From CAADGU01 sp964581605 (GTDB lineage: Bacteria; Chloroflexota; Anaerolineae; Promineifilales; Promineifilaceae), in assembly GCA_964581605.1 (NCBI GenBank), contig CAZOPF010000015.1, positions 1 to 64,000 of the forward strand: a stretch of DNA of 64,000 nt, written 5' to 3'. Below are positions 25,244 through 33,009 of the stretch, in pieces (the first letter of the stretch is position 1; every line of letters starts with the position of its first letter). A program made the translations under genes and the position numbers. The notes under the pieces were generated by a model. It ran no database searches, was not told the origin of the DNA, and saw nothing but the letters and a program-made list of their open reading frames with translations.

Positions 25244-26002
25244 ATGTCTCGAATCATATCCATACACTCATTCCGGGGAGGGACGGGTAAGTCTAATACC
25301 ACTGCCAACATTGCCGCCGGGCTGGCACTGAAGGGGAAACGGGTGGCGGTGGTGGATACGGACTTGAACTCGCCCGGTATTCATGTGCCCTTCAAATTTG
25401 ACCTGGAAAACCCTGACCTCGGCTTTGTCCTCAACCATTTTTTGTGGGGCGACTGCGAAATTTATGAGACGGCGTATGATGTGACGGCCAATTTGGGGCC
25501 GGATGTGCCCGGTCAGGTGTTTCTGCTGCCGGGCAGCATTAAAACGGCCGAAATCTCCCGCCTGCTCCGTGAAGGATATGATGTGGGGCTGCTGAATGAT
25601 GGGTTTGACGACCTGATTGAACATCTAAAGCTGGACGCGCTGTTGGTAGACACCCACCCCGGTCTGAGCAATGAAACGCTGCTCTCCATTGCCATCACGG
25701 ACACGCTGTTGATTGCCTTACGGCCGGACTACCAGGATTATCAGGGCACGGCCGTGACTGTTGAAGTGGCCCGCAAATTGCAAGTACCGGACATGCGCCT
25801 GGTCATTAACAAAATGCCCGAAGTGTACGACTTCAAGCAGGTGCGTGAACTGGTGGAGAGCAAATACCGCTGCCAGGTCGCCGCCATCCTGCCCCACGCC
25901 GAGGAAATGATGACCCTGGCCAGCCAGGACATTTTCGTCCTTCGCTACCCCGATCACCGTATCAGCCAGGAAATCAAGGCGTTAGTAGACACCTTTGTCT
26001 AA
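25244..26002 (+). CDS. ParA/MinD-like ATPase with RGGTGKS P-loop (paralog 1)
   Basis: This 252-residue cytoplasmic P-loop ATPase belongs to the SIMIBI class. The deviant Walker A reads SFRGGTGKSN at residues 9-18, with Arg replacing the signature Lys of KGGxxK[ST]. Walker A' (RVAVVDTDLNSPGIHVPF) and Walker B (LDALLVDTHPGLSNETLL) are present. A paralog of identical length follows 530 bases downstream with many shared blocks, for example RPDYQDYQGTAV. ParA/MinD proteins act as membrane- or DNA-associated switches; with no ParB or MinE nearby, a role in signalling with the upstream GAF sensor is an inference. CAGGAG precedes the start. Confidence 0.88.
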   Translation: MSRIISIHSFRGGTGKSNTTANIAAGLALKGKRVAVVDTDLNSPGIHVPFKFDLENPDLGFVLNHFLWGDCEIYETAYDVTANLGPDVPGQVFLLPGSIKTAEISRLLREGYDVGLLNDGFDDLIEHLKLDALLVDTHPGLSNETLLSIAITDTLLIALRPDYQDYQGTAVTVEVARKLQVPDMRLVINKMPEVYDFKQVRELVESKYRCQVAAILPHAEEMMTLASQDIFVLRYPDHRISQEIKALVDTFV

Positions 26003-26014
26003 GGAGAACGAACA

Positions 26015-26269
26015 ATGACCGTTAAACTGGCAAGTAAAACTGTTGTATTAGCTGAGACGCAAACAATTGAACACAGCCTGACGCTCGATGGCGTCATTGA
26101 ACTTCCCGAAAGTTGTGAGGCTGAAGAATTCTTTGATGGCTTGCTTGATGTCATCATTGAATACGTCGAACAATACGATGGTCTGGCTGCATTAGGCATG
26201 AAACATAAAAGATATGAAGAAGATGAAGCACAAAATGATGAGGTAGAGCATGGGGGAAAAGGAGCCTAA
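26015..26269 (+). CDS. Small acidic protein, possible antitoxin or partner of the HicA-like protein
   Basis: I do not recognise this 84-residue protein. It is acidic (LPESCEAEEFFDGLLDVIIE) with a highly charged C-terminus, and AAGGAG stands before its ATG. It starts 12 bases after the first ParA-like gene, and its last 20 bases overlap the start of a HicA-like gene. That arrangement is typical of toxin-antitoxin pairs with the antitoxin first, although the sequence does not show the usual HicB fold. Cognate antitoxin is inference. Confidence 0.55.
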   Translation: MTVKLASKTVVLAETQTIEHSLTLDGVIELPESCEAEEFFDGLLDVIIEYVEQYDGLAALGMKHKRYEEDEAQNDEVEHGGKGA

Positions 26270-26468
26270 AACAGGTAAAGATTTTGTTGACCTGGCCCGG
26301 AAGTCAGACAAAGTTCGGGCAATTCGTGAGGGCAAGGGATCACACGTAATCATTGAATTTGAAGACGGTAGTTCGGTTTCAGTACCGATTCATGGTAACA
26401 AGCAATTGGGCAAAGGTCTTCATCAAAAACTCCTGAAAACGTTCAAGAGCGCAGGGGTTATTGAATAA
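26250..26468 (+). CDS. HicA-like protein
   Basis: This 72-residue basic protein resembles HicA mRNA interferases, small double-stranded-RNA-binding folds that cleave mRNA with a conserved His. The His lies in GKGSHVIIEFEDG, and VPIHGNKQLGKGLHQKLLKT matches the family's VP.H..K.L..GTL motif. It overlaps the upstream small gene and lies between the two ParA-like paralogs. In classical HicA the loop reads GSH..; that element is intact, so activity is plausible. Confidence 0.7.
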   Translation: MGEKEPKTGKDFVDLARKSDKVRAIREGKGSHVIIEFEDGSSVSVPIHGNKQLGKGLHQKLLKTFKSAGVIE

Positions 26469-26488
26469 AATCGAGCACCATATAAACC

Positions 26489-26516
26489 GAGTAATTACCC
26501 AATTACCCAATTACTC
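26489..26516. repeat. Palindromic word repeat (AATTACCC family)
   Basis: GAGTAATT and AATTACTC flank two ACCC/AATT units in the spacer before the second ParA-like gene. The vocabulary is the same as at 19587-19630, 7 kb away. Confidence 0.7.
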
Positions 26517-26536
26517 ACTTACCTTTGGAAAACATC

Positions 26537-27295
26537 ATGGGCAAAATAATCTCCATTCACTCTTACCGAGGCGGTACTGGCAAATCGAATACAACCGCCA
26601 ATCTGGCAGCCACCTACGCGGCTTTGGGCAAGCGGGTTGCCGTTGTAGACACTGACATTCAATCCCCTGGCATCCACATGATCTTGGGCCTGGGCGAAGA
26701 TACTCCACCACCTGTGTATGCCCTTAACGATTATCTGCACGGCAATTGTGATATCGAGCAGGCGGCTATGGATATCACCACCCAACTTAACCCTAACCTC
26801 TCCGGCAAGTTGTATCTGGTGCCCTCGCGCACCCAGGCCAGCGAAATTGCCAAAATAATCAAAGGATATGATGTCGGTCTGCTGGTAGATGGGTATGAAA
26901 AGCTGCTCGAAGCGCTCAAGCTGGATGTGTTGCTGATTGATACACACCCCGGTTTGAACAATGAAACGCTCATGTCTGTCAGTGTGTCGGACGCGGAAGC
27001 GATCATTTTGCGGCCGGACTACCAGGATTACCAGGGCACGGCCGTGATCGTCAGCATCTCGCGCAAACTGGGCGTGCCCAATCTTGTCCTCGTCGCCAAT
27101 AAAATCCCCCAATCCATCCCCCTCAGCGACCTGCGCACCCAACTGCAAGGCCAATACGCCTGCCCCGTGGGCGCCCTGCTGCCCCATTCCGACTCCATGA
27201 TGGCCCTCGGTAGCCAAAAAGTCTTCGTCCTGGCCTATCCCGACCACTTCATCGCCAACCAGATCAAACAACTCGCCCAAACCCTTCTGAACTAA
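26537..27295 (+). CDS. ParA/MinD-like ATPase with RGGTGKS P-loop (paralog 2)
   Basis: This 252-residue protein is a paralog of the product of 25244-26002 and has exactly the same length. The P-loop SYRGGTGKSN again has Arg in place of the signature Lys. Walker A' (RVAVVDTDIQSPGIHMIL) and Walker B (LDVLLIDTHPGLNNETLM) are conserved. Two similar ATPases in tandem suggest a heterodimer or two partners for two inputs, which is inference. The ATG at 26537 is preferred over a TTG at 26525; no good Shine-Dalgarno sequence is visible because the repeat array lies immediately upstream. Confidence 0.88.
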   Translation: MGKIISIHSYRGGTGKSNTTANLAATYAALGKRVAVVDTDIQSPGIHMILGLGEDTPPPVYALNDYLHGNCDIEQAAMDITTQLNPNLSGKLYLVPSRTQASEIAKIIKGYDVGLLVDGYEKLLEALKLDVLLIDTHPGLNNETLMSVSVSDAEAIILRPDYQDYQGTAVIVSISRKLGVPNLVLVANKIPQSIPLSDLRTQLQGQYACPVGALLPHSDSMMALGSQKVFVLAYPDHFIANQIKQLAQTLLN

Positions 27296-27330
27296 TCGAG
27301 AATTCATTTCAACTTTTTTCCAGTTATTGG

Positions 27331-27395
27331 TGGCAAGCGGCAGGTAACAAGAGCCTGCCATTTGCCACTGGCAATTTGCTTGCCTGTTAGTTGCC
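27331..27395. repeat. Word-type hairpin region (GGCAAG/TTGCC family)
   Basis: GGCAAGCGGCAGGTAACA faces CCTGCCATTTGCC and CTTGCCTGTTAGTTGCC, making alternative stems after the second ParA-like gene. It may end that transcript, but no T-run is visible. Confidence 0.55.
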
Positions 27396-27403
27396 AGCGG
27401 GCT

Positions 27404-27417
27404 TGCACACGTTTGCA
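27404..27417. promoter_or_regulatory. LacI-type operator, upstream copy
   Basis: TGCACACGTTTGCA matches the half-sites of the operator at 27458-27471 around a CG centre. It lies just upstream of the -35 box of the xylan-locus regulator. Confidence 0.6.
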
Positions 27418-27424
27418 CAAAATT

Positions 27425-27453
27425 TTGACAAATGCTCCTGTCTTTGATAGAGT
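27425..27453 (+). promoter_or_regulatory. Promoter of the xylan-locus LacI regulator
   Basis: TTGACA (27425-27430) is followed after 17 bases by TAGAGT (27448-27453). Initiation near 27460 falls inside the downstream operator, consistent with repression. Confidence 0.7.
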
Positions 27454-27457
27454 ATTA

Positions 27458-27471
27458 TGCAAACGCTTGCA
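27458..27471. promoter_or_regulatory. LacI-type operator at the transcription start
   Basis: TGCAAACGCTTGCA is a near-perfect palindrome with CG centre of the kind bound by LacI/CcpA-type regulators, covering the expected start of transcription of the regulator's own gene. Confidence 0.75.
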
Positions 27472-27491
27472 TAAATATCAGGAATAGGAAG

Positions 27492-28520
27492 ATGGCCCGC
27501 AAGAAAAGTTCCGCTGAAATTACCATCATTGATGTCGCCAACGAAGCGGGTGTTTCCTATTCCACCGTGTCTCGTGTCGTCAACAACAAAACATATGTCA
27601 ACGCCGAAACGCGCCAGAAGGTGTTACAGGCGATGACCCGCCTCGGCTACCAGGCAAACTTACATGCCCGCAGCCTGGCCGGGGGGCGGTCCAATGTTAT
27701 CGGTCTGCTGGTGATTGATTTGACGACCCAATACATGGGGGAAATTATTCGTGGTATTGATGATGTTCTGGCAGCCAACCAGTATGAATTGATGCTTTAC
27801 ACAACCCATCGCCGCAAAACCAAAGAATCTGCTTATGTCAATATGATGACTCGTGGCCTGGCCGATGGATTACTTATTGTATTGCCGCGTGAGCCAGAGG
27901 CTTACCTGGAGTCATTACGCGAGCGTGATTTTCCCTATGTGTTGATTGATCAATTGGGCACTGATGAATCTGATTTGTCGGTGGTAGCGGCGAACCGGCA
28001 GGGTGGGTATGAAGCTACGCAGCATCTCATCAATCTGGGGCATCGGCGCATTGGGATTATCACTGGCTGGATGGATATGATCAGTGCTCGGCACCGCCTG
28101 GAAGGATATGAAGCGGCATTGGCTGATCACGGCATACCGTATGATCCTGAGCTTGTATTTGTGGGCGATTTTTCCCAACCGGGTGGCTTTACGGGAGCCA
28201 GCTATTTTCTGGAGATGGCCGAGCCGCCTACGGCCGTGTTCGCTTCCAATGACGTCTCCGCTTTGGGGGTATATGATGCTGTCCGCACTTATGGCCTGAG
28301 TATTCCCACCGATTTATCCGTTATTGGCTTTGATGACATTCCCCTGGCGAGCGTTACCAGCCCACCCCTGACGACCATGCGCCAACCATTACAAGAAATG
28401 GGGCGCACAGCTACTCAGTTATTGCTCGACCTGATAAACATTCCGGGTGAAAGGCCGGACAGTATTGTCCTGCCGACTGAGCTGATTTTACGCGAATCCA
28501 CTGCTCCACCCTGCACATAA
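27492..28520 (+). CDS. LacI-family regulator of the xylo-oligosaccharide locus
   Basis: This 342-residue repressor has the HTH IIDVANEAGVSYSTVSRVVN at about residues 12-31 and a sugar-binding regulatory domain. The ATG at 27492 follows AGGAAG; longer readings enter the promoter. Three operator-like palindromes with the half-site TTTGCAAACG or a close variant flank it (27404, 27458 and 28551), two before its own start and one before the transporter operon. It should therefore control itself and the ABC importer-GH3-GH43-xyl genes downstream, with a xylo-oligosaccharide or xylose as a likely inducer (inference). Confidence 0.92.
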   Translation: MARKKSSAEITIIDVANEAGVSYSTVSRVVNNKTYVNAETRQKVLQAMTRLGYQANLHARSLAGGRSNVIGLLVIDLTTQYMGEIIRGIDDVLAANQYELMLYTTHRRKTKESAYVNMMTRGLADGLLIVLPREPEAYLESLRERDFPYVLIDQLGTDESDLSVVAANRQGGYEATQHLINLGHRRIGIITGWMDMISARHRLEGYEAALADHGIPYDPELVFVGDFSQPGGFTGASYFLEMAEPPTAVFASNDVSALGVYDAVRTYGLSIPTDLSVIGFDDIPLASVTSPPLTTMRQPLQEMGRTATQLLLDLINIPGERPDSIVLPTELILRESTAPPCT

Positions 28521-28543
28521 GTAGCGAGGCAAGGAGTTTTTTT

Positions 28544-28577
28544 TTGGCCCATTTGCAAACGTTTGCAAATAGGCCAA
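28544..28577. promoter_or_regulatory. Extended palindromic operator before the transporter operon
   Basis: A perfect 20-bp palindrome (28551-28570, core TTTGCAAACGTTTGCAAA) lies within a 34-bp near-perfect one whose outer arms are TTGGCC and GGCCAA. The T-run lies on the wrong side for a terminator on either strand, so this is best read as the main operator of the downstream operon. Confidence 0.8.
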
Positions 28578-28660
28578 AGAGGAGAGTTTATGGAGTTGAA
28601 CTGGAAGAATTGATTACTATTTGGCAATTTATCGGATTGAAAATAATGATGGAGAGAAAA

Positions 28661-30718
28661 ATGAAAAAGATTGTCGCCCTGTTACTCATTTTGCTGTTGT
28701 TTGTGGCCTGTAGTGCTGAACCGGTTGAAGTAACGCGCATTGTGGAACAGCCGGTGGAAGTTACCCGTGTCGTCACTGAAACAATTATGGAAGAAGGGGA
28801 GTCTGTAGAAGTTACCCGTGTTGTCACCGAGACGGTTATTGAAGAAGTTGTCGTAGAAGTGACGGCCGCAGCGCCAGTAGTAGAGAGTTTACCGGCTGCT
28901 GATGTCCTGGGTGTTCTGCCTCGCAGCCAGACGCTCATTGTAGATATGCTGACCGGCCGTGCTGGTTCCCCCGGCAACTTCAACGAGTGGGTTGGCTGGA
29001 AGAACCGGGATCGGGGGATGCAAAACCTGGCGAACGAGCCGTTATGGTCAGTGGATTTTGCCACCGGCGAAATCATCAATGGGCTGGCAGCCGGTGACCC
29101 GATTTACAATGAAGATTTCACGCAGGTGACCATTCCCTTGCGTGAAGGTGTTACCTGGGATGATGGCACGCCCTTTACGGCCGCCGATGTCGTCTTTACA
29201 GCGGAAACACTTGCCGCAACGGAAGGCCTCAACGGGCATACTTTCTTCGCTGACAACCTGGCCAGCGTCTCGGCGCCCGACGATTACACTGTCGTTTTTG
29301 AACTAACCCAACCAAACTCCCGCTTCCACACCACCTTCCTGGATCGCTGGGGCAGCACCTGGATCATGCCCAAGCACATCTTTGAAAACGTAGAGGACAT
29401 TGTGGCCTTTGAGTTTAATCCCTTTGTAGGTACTGGCCCTTATAAGCTGCACAGCTATGATGAAGAGGGCTTTTGGACAATCTGGGAAAAGCGTGAGGAT
29501 TGGCAAAACAGCCCCACCGGTATCCTCTATGGCGAACCGCAGCCCCAATACATTGTCTTCCAATACTTCGCTAATGAAGGAGCTAAAATCCTGGCCCAAT
29601 TGACCCATGAAGCAGACGTGGTGAATCTCTCATCGGAAGGGCTGAAAGCAGTCCTGTCCCAGTCTGATTCCTCCCGTGCTTACCAGCAAGGGTACCCCTG
29701 GGTGGTCAACAATGACCCGGCGCAAACAGGGCTCACGTTCAATGTTGCCAGACCGCCTTATGACAATGTGGATGTGCGTTGGGCGCTCTTGTTAGCCATT
29801 GACATTGGCGAATATATGGGCACGGCCGTTGACGGCGCCGGCACCTTAAGCCCCGTTCATATTCCTTCCCTCGGTTCCTACCCCGCCGATTACATCGCGC
29901 CGATGGAGGAATGGTTGTCCAGCTTTGAACTGGATTTGGGTAACGGCGAGACGTTCCAGCCTTACGACACAGATGCACCACTGAAGATTGTGGAATATGC
30001 TCGCGGCCGTGGCTATGTGGTGCCCGAAGATGCAGCAGCGCAGGATAAAGCCTTTGGTCTGGGATGGTACAAATATGCGCCGGAAGTAGCAGAGCAATTA
30101 CTCATTAAAAATGGCTTTTCCAGAGACGCCGATGGCATGTGGCTCCTGCCCGATGGCACGCCCTGGCATCTGGAATGTATGAGCGGCGTACAGGTTGCAA
30201 CCGATCTTCAAGCCCGGAACTGTATTGCGGCCGTGCAGCAGTGGCGTAAATTCGGTATTGATGCCGAGCATTTCACCACAGAAACCATGGCCAATTTGGT
30301 GCAGGTAGGTGACTTTGATGTCAGTGGTAGCTGGCCTGGTTGGGAACCATGGGGCGCCGGCCCTGACCTGTACCGCACCCTTGACCGTTGGAATTCAGCC
30401 TATGTATTGCCTGTTGGCGAACTCAATCAAGGACATCAATCTCGCTGGAGCAGCCCGGAGATGGATGCTATTATTCAGCAACTGCGCGAAACAGACCCGG
30501 CCGACTCAGAAGCCGTCATCGCGGTGGGCATCGAAGGCCTCAAGGAAGCAGTCACGAATATGCCTGGTATTCCAACCTTCGGCTATATTGGCTTCATCGC
30601 CTGGGATCAGACGTATTGGACGAACTGGCCCGGCGCGGAGAATCCTTATACCCAACCGTATACACACTGGGGACCGTTTAAGTACATGACGCCTTTCCTA
30701 CAACCGACGGGGAGGTAG
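28661..30718 (+). CDS. Family-5 solute-binding lipoprotein, probable xylo-oligosaccharide binding
   Basis: This 685-residue exported lipoprotein starts at ATG 28661, after GGAGAG, with signal MKKIVALLLILLLFVAC. A linker of repeated VEVTR units (VEVTRIVEQ, VEVTRVVTET twice) precedes the binding domain, which carries the family-5 features (PLREGVTWDDGTPFTAADVV, FVGTGPYKLHSY). Although the family is named for peptides, its place ahead of two Opp-type permeases, two ATPases, GH3, GH43 and xylose genes points to beta-xyloside or other plant oligosaccharide uptake, as in several known family-5 sugar transporters. The ligand assignment is inference. Confidence 0.9.
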   Translation: MKKIVALLLILLLFVACSAEPVEVTRIVEQPVEVTRVVTETIMEEGESVEVTRVVTETVIEEVVVEVTAAAPVVESLPAADVLGVLPRSQTLIVDMLTGRAGSPGNFNEWVGWKNRDRGMQNLANEPLWSVDFATGEIINGLAAGDPIYNEDFTQVTIPLREGVTWDDGTPFTAADVVFTAETLAATEGLNGHTFFADNLASVSAPDDYTVVFELTQPNSRFHTTFLDRWGSTWIMPKHIFENVEDIVAFEFNPFVGTGPYKLHSYDEEGFWTIWEKREDWQNSPTGILYGEPQPQYIVFQYFANEGAKILAQLTHEADVVNLSSEGLKAVLSQSDSSRAYQQGYPWVVNNDPAQTGLTFNVARPPYDNVDVRWALLLAIDIGEYMGTAVDGAGTLSPVHIPSLGSYPADYIAPMEEWLSSFELDLGNGETFQPYDTDAPLKIVEYARGRGYVVPEDAAAQDKAFGLGWYKYAPEVAEQLLIKNGFSRDADGMWLLPDGTPWHLECMSGVQVATDLQARNCIAAVQQWRKFGIDAEHFTTETMANLVQVGDFDVSGSWPGWEPWGAGPDLYRTLDRWNSAYVLPVGELNQGHQSRWSSPEMDAIIQQLRETDPADSEAVIAVGIEGLKEAVTNMPGIPTFGYIGFIAWDQTYWTNWPGAENPYTQPYTHWGPFKYMTPFLQPTGR

Positions 30719-30732
30719 GTAGGTGAGCTTGG

Positions 30733-30865
30733 GTCAGTGTCATTAGTTTTTCGCCATGACTACAACCAATAAAGAAATGAACGGATCCCCTTCTCTGGAA
30801 AATTTCCATCTATTTCTCCATCCGTTGTAGCCTTAAGGAAGTGGCGAAAACTTCGTGACACTAAC
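30733..30865. mobile_element. MITE-like element with imperfect terminal inverted repeats
   Basis: The left end GTCAGTGTCATTAGTTTTTC continues to CGCCATGACTACAAC. The right end, read in reverse complement, gives GTTAGTGTCACGAAGTTTTC followed by CGCCACTTCC and later GGCTACAAC. The ends thus pair imperfectly over about 35 bases around a 55-base centre with no coding capacity. Size and structure fit a small non-autonomous transposable element. I could not identify a target duplication. It lies after the binding-protein gene within the transporter operon. Apart from this element, a word-type repeat and the gap, 30719-31053 contains no gene. Confidence 0.5.
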
Positions 30866-30869
30866 AGAT

Positions 30870-30917
30870 TGGGAGATTAGGTGATTAGGCGATTCAATCC
30901 CTTAATCTCTAATCTCT
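30870..30917. repeat. Word-type repeat (GAGATTAG family) cut by a gap
   Basis: GGGAGATTAGGTGATTAGGCG faces CCTTAATCTCTAATCTCT. The array continues across the gap: AATCTCTCAATTACC resumes at 31018. The repeat probably caused the assembly break. Confidence 0.7.
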
Positions 30918-31017
30918 NNNNNNNNNNNNNNNNNNNNNNNNNNNNNNNNNNNNNNNNNNNNNNNNNNNNNNNNNNNNNNNNNNNNNNNNNNNNNNNNNNN
31001 NNNNNNNNNNNNNNNNN
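30918..31017. other. Assembly gap (100 N)
   Basis: Exactly 100 N flanked on both sides by AATCTCT-type repeat sequence; true length unknown. Confidence 1.
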
Positions 31018-31053
31018 AATCTCTCAATTACCAGAATAGAGGAGGACATTGCC

Positions 31054-32061
31054 ATGAGTTTCGCCAAAAGTTATCTCATTCCCAGACTTATCCAGTATTT
31101 CCTGGTGATCTTTGTGGGGATCACGGCCGTGTTCCTCATTCCCCGCGCCCTACCTACAGACCCGGTGGGCCGTACAATCGCGCAGCTAGAGGCGCGTGGC
31201 TCTACGCTGGACCCGGCGACGATTGATGAGACGATTGCCGATCTCACCGAAATGTATGGCCTGGAAGGCTCAACTCTGGAGCAGTACAAGGCGTTTTGGG
31301 TAAGGCTGTTTCAGGGGGACTTTGGCGTTTCCTTTTTTCAATTTCCGACGCCTGTGAACCAGATGATCAGAACAGCGATGCCCTGGACTTTGGGTTTGTT
31401 GGTGACGACAACGGCCATTGCCTGGACTCTGGGAATTCTTCTGGGTGGCCTGGCCGGTTATTACAACCGCAGCCGTTGGTCGCGGGCAATGGACACGGGG
31501 GCGATGGTTATACGGCCGATGCCCTATTACATTTTCGCCTTTGCTTTGCTGTTGTTATTTGGCTATGTTCTGCGCTGGTTTCCCATTGCCGGGGGCACAG
31601 ATATTGGGCGACAGCCCTCCTTCAGTTGGGCCTACATCTCTGACGTGCTGCGGCACGCTTTCTTGCCGGCTCTGTCCCTCGTCTTGCTCGGCATGACCGC
31701 CTGGTTCCAGACGATGAAATTGATTGTGCAAAATGTGAATTCGGCCGATTATGTGCAATATGCCAAAATGGGCGGCATCCATGAAAACAAAATTGTCTCC
31801 CGCTACGTCATTCGCAACGGGATGTTGCCGCAGATTACGGCTTTAGCATTGTTAATAGGCCAGATTTTCAGCGGTGCGCTTATTGTGGAAATTGTTTTCT
31901 CTTATCCAGGGATCGGCTCGCTTCTGTACAACGCCATCATCACCGGGGATTACAATTTGATCATGGGTATTACAGCCTTTTCGATTATCGGCATCACCAC
32001 CGCCATTTTGATAATAGACCTGATCTATCCATTCTTTGATCCCAGGATTCGCTATAGTTGA
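31054..32061 (+). CDS. ABC transporter permease, DppB/OppB type
   Basis: This 335-residue membrane subunit has an N-terminal membrane helix (LIQYFLVIFVGITAVFLIP), a loop of about 75 residues and five further segments. The docking loop resembles the family EAA region (YVQYAKMGGIHENKIVSRYV). The C-terminus ends with the family-typical region IIDLIYPFFDPRIRYS. It forms the importer with the next three genes and the binding protein before the gap. AGAGGAGG lies 9 bases before the start. Confidence 0.92.
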   Translation: MSFAKSYLIPRLIQYFLVIFVGITAVFLIPRALPTDPVGRTIAQLEARGSTLDPATIDETIADLTEMYGLEGSTLEQYKAFWVRLFQGDFGVSFFQFPTPVNQMIRTAMPWTLGLLVTTTAIAWTLGILLGGLAGYYNRSRWSRAMDTGAMVIRPMPYYIFAFALLLLFGYVLRWFPIAGGTDIGRQPSFSWAYISDVLRHAFLPALSLVLLGMTAWFQTMKLIVQNVNSADYVQYAKMGGIHENKIVSRYVIRNGMLPQITALALLIGQIFSGALIVEIVFSYPGIGSLLYNAIITGDYNLIMGITAFSIIGITTAILIIDLIYPFFDPRIRYS

Positions 32062-32063
32062 TG

Positions 32064-32115
32064 TGGCAAGTGGCAGGTTGCAGGTGGCAAGTAACCTGCA
32101 ACCTGCCACTTGCCA
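32064..32115. repeat. Word-type hairpin with 22-bp perfect stem (GGCAAGT family)
   Basis: TGGCAAGTGGCAGGTTGCAG plus GT pairs exactly with its complement after an 8-base loop, and two extra CACTTGC copies follow. It starts three bases after the stop codon of the first permease gene and occupies most of the spacer to the second. Confidence 0.9.
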
Positions 32116-32145
32116 CTTGCCACTTGCCACCAAATAGAGTACCTC

Positions 32146-32997
32146 ATGAAAACCTTTAGAGACCTTTTCAGAGATTATCGGTTTAGATGGAGTTTTACCA
32201 TCATGGTAATTCTGCTCTTTTTTGCCTGTCTCTCATTCTTTTCGCCCTATGACCCCACAGTCTGGGGTGAGTTCCCCAGAGATTTGCCCCCCTCCCGAAC
32301 CAACCTGTTGGGCACCGATTCCAGGGGCATAGACATTTTCTGGACGGCCAGCTTTGCTGTGCGCAACTCCTTGATCATCGCCCTGATAGCCGGACTGATT
32401 TCACGTATGATCGCTGTGCCGGTGGCCTTATTGGCCGGATATAAAGGGGGCACGACCGACCGGGTCTTGATGTTTGTGGGGGATAGTTTTCTGGTCATCC
32501 CGCTTTTTTTGATCATTGCGCTGTTGGCGATGCTGGTGCGGGAATCTATGAATTTGTTTACATTGGGGTTGATGTTGGCCTGTCTGGGTTGGGCCTGGGA
32601 TGCGCGGGTGATTCGGTCGGAGGTATTGAGTTTACGGGAGCGGGGGTTTACACAAACGGCCGTCCTCTCCGGCGCTGGCACCATGCGTCTGGTAACAAAG
32701 GAGTACATGCCGTTTATCACCCCCCTGGTATTTGCTACGCTCATCAACGTCATGGCCTGGGCTATTGGGTTGGAGATCACCCTGGCATTTCTTGGCCTGG
32801 TTAATCTGGACATTCCGACACTAGGCACCATGATTTTCTGGGCACTCAATTATCAGGCGGTCTTATTAGGGTATTGGTATTGGCTGCTTACCCCGGTTGT
32901 TCTTTCAGTTCTCCTTTTTATAGCCTTGTATTGGCTCTCCGTTAGCATCAGCGAATATCTGGACCCACGTTCCCGCATCCAACGTGTGGGCGCATAA
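32146..32997 (+). CDS. ABC transporter permease, DppC/OppC type
   Basis: This 283-residue permease has the OppC N-terminal pattern (a membrane helix, then LGTDSRGIDIFWTASFAVRN, the family's LGTD..GRD motif) and the docking loop IRSEVLSLRERGFTQTAVLS. The ATG at 32146 is preferred: earlier in-frame starts lie inside the repeat. There is no strong Shine-Dalgarno sequence, so initiation may depend on coupling or on the hairpin upstream. Confidence 0.92.
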   Translation: MKTFRDLFRDYRFRWSFTIMVILLFFACLSFFSPYDPTVWGEFPRDLPPSRTNLLGTDSRGIDIFWTASFAVRNSLIIALIAGLISRMIAVPVALLAGYKGGTTDRVLMFVGDSFLVIPLFLIIALLAMLVRESMNLFTLGLMLACLGWAWDARVIRSEVLSLRERGFTQTAVLSGAGTMRLVTKEYMPFITPLVFATLINVMAWAIGLEITLAFLGLVNLDIPTLGTMIFWALNYQAVLLGYWYWLLTPVVLSVLLFIALYWLSVSISEYLDPRSRIQRVGA

Positions 32998-33009
32998 TCA
33001 CAAAGAACC

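Noticed and set aside
26519..27418. A 299-codon minus-strand frame opposite the second ParA-like gene
   Set aside because: It is an antisense shadow running into repeat sequence; the plus strand has an intact ATPase.
28544..28577. Intrinsic terminator after the LacI gene
   Set aside because: The T-run precedes the hairpin on the plus strand and would be an A-run after it on the minus strand, so neither direction fits; an operator explains it better.
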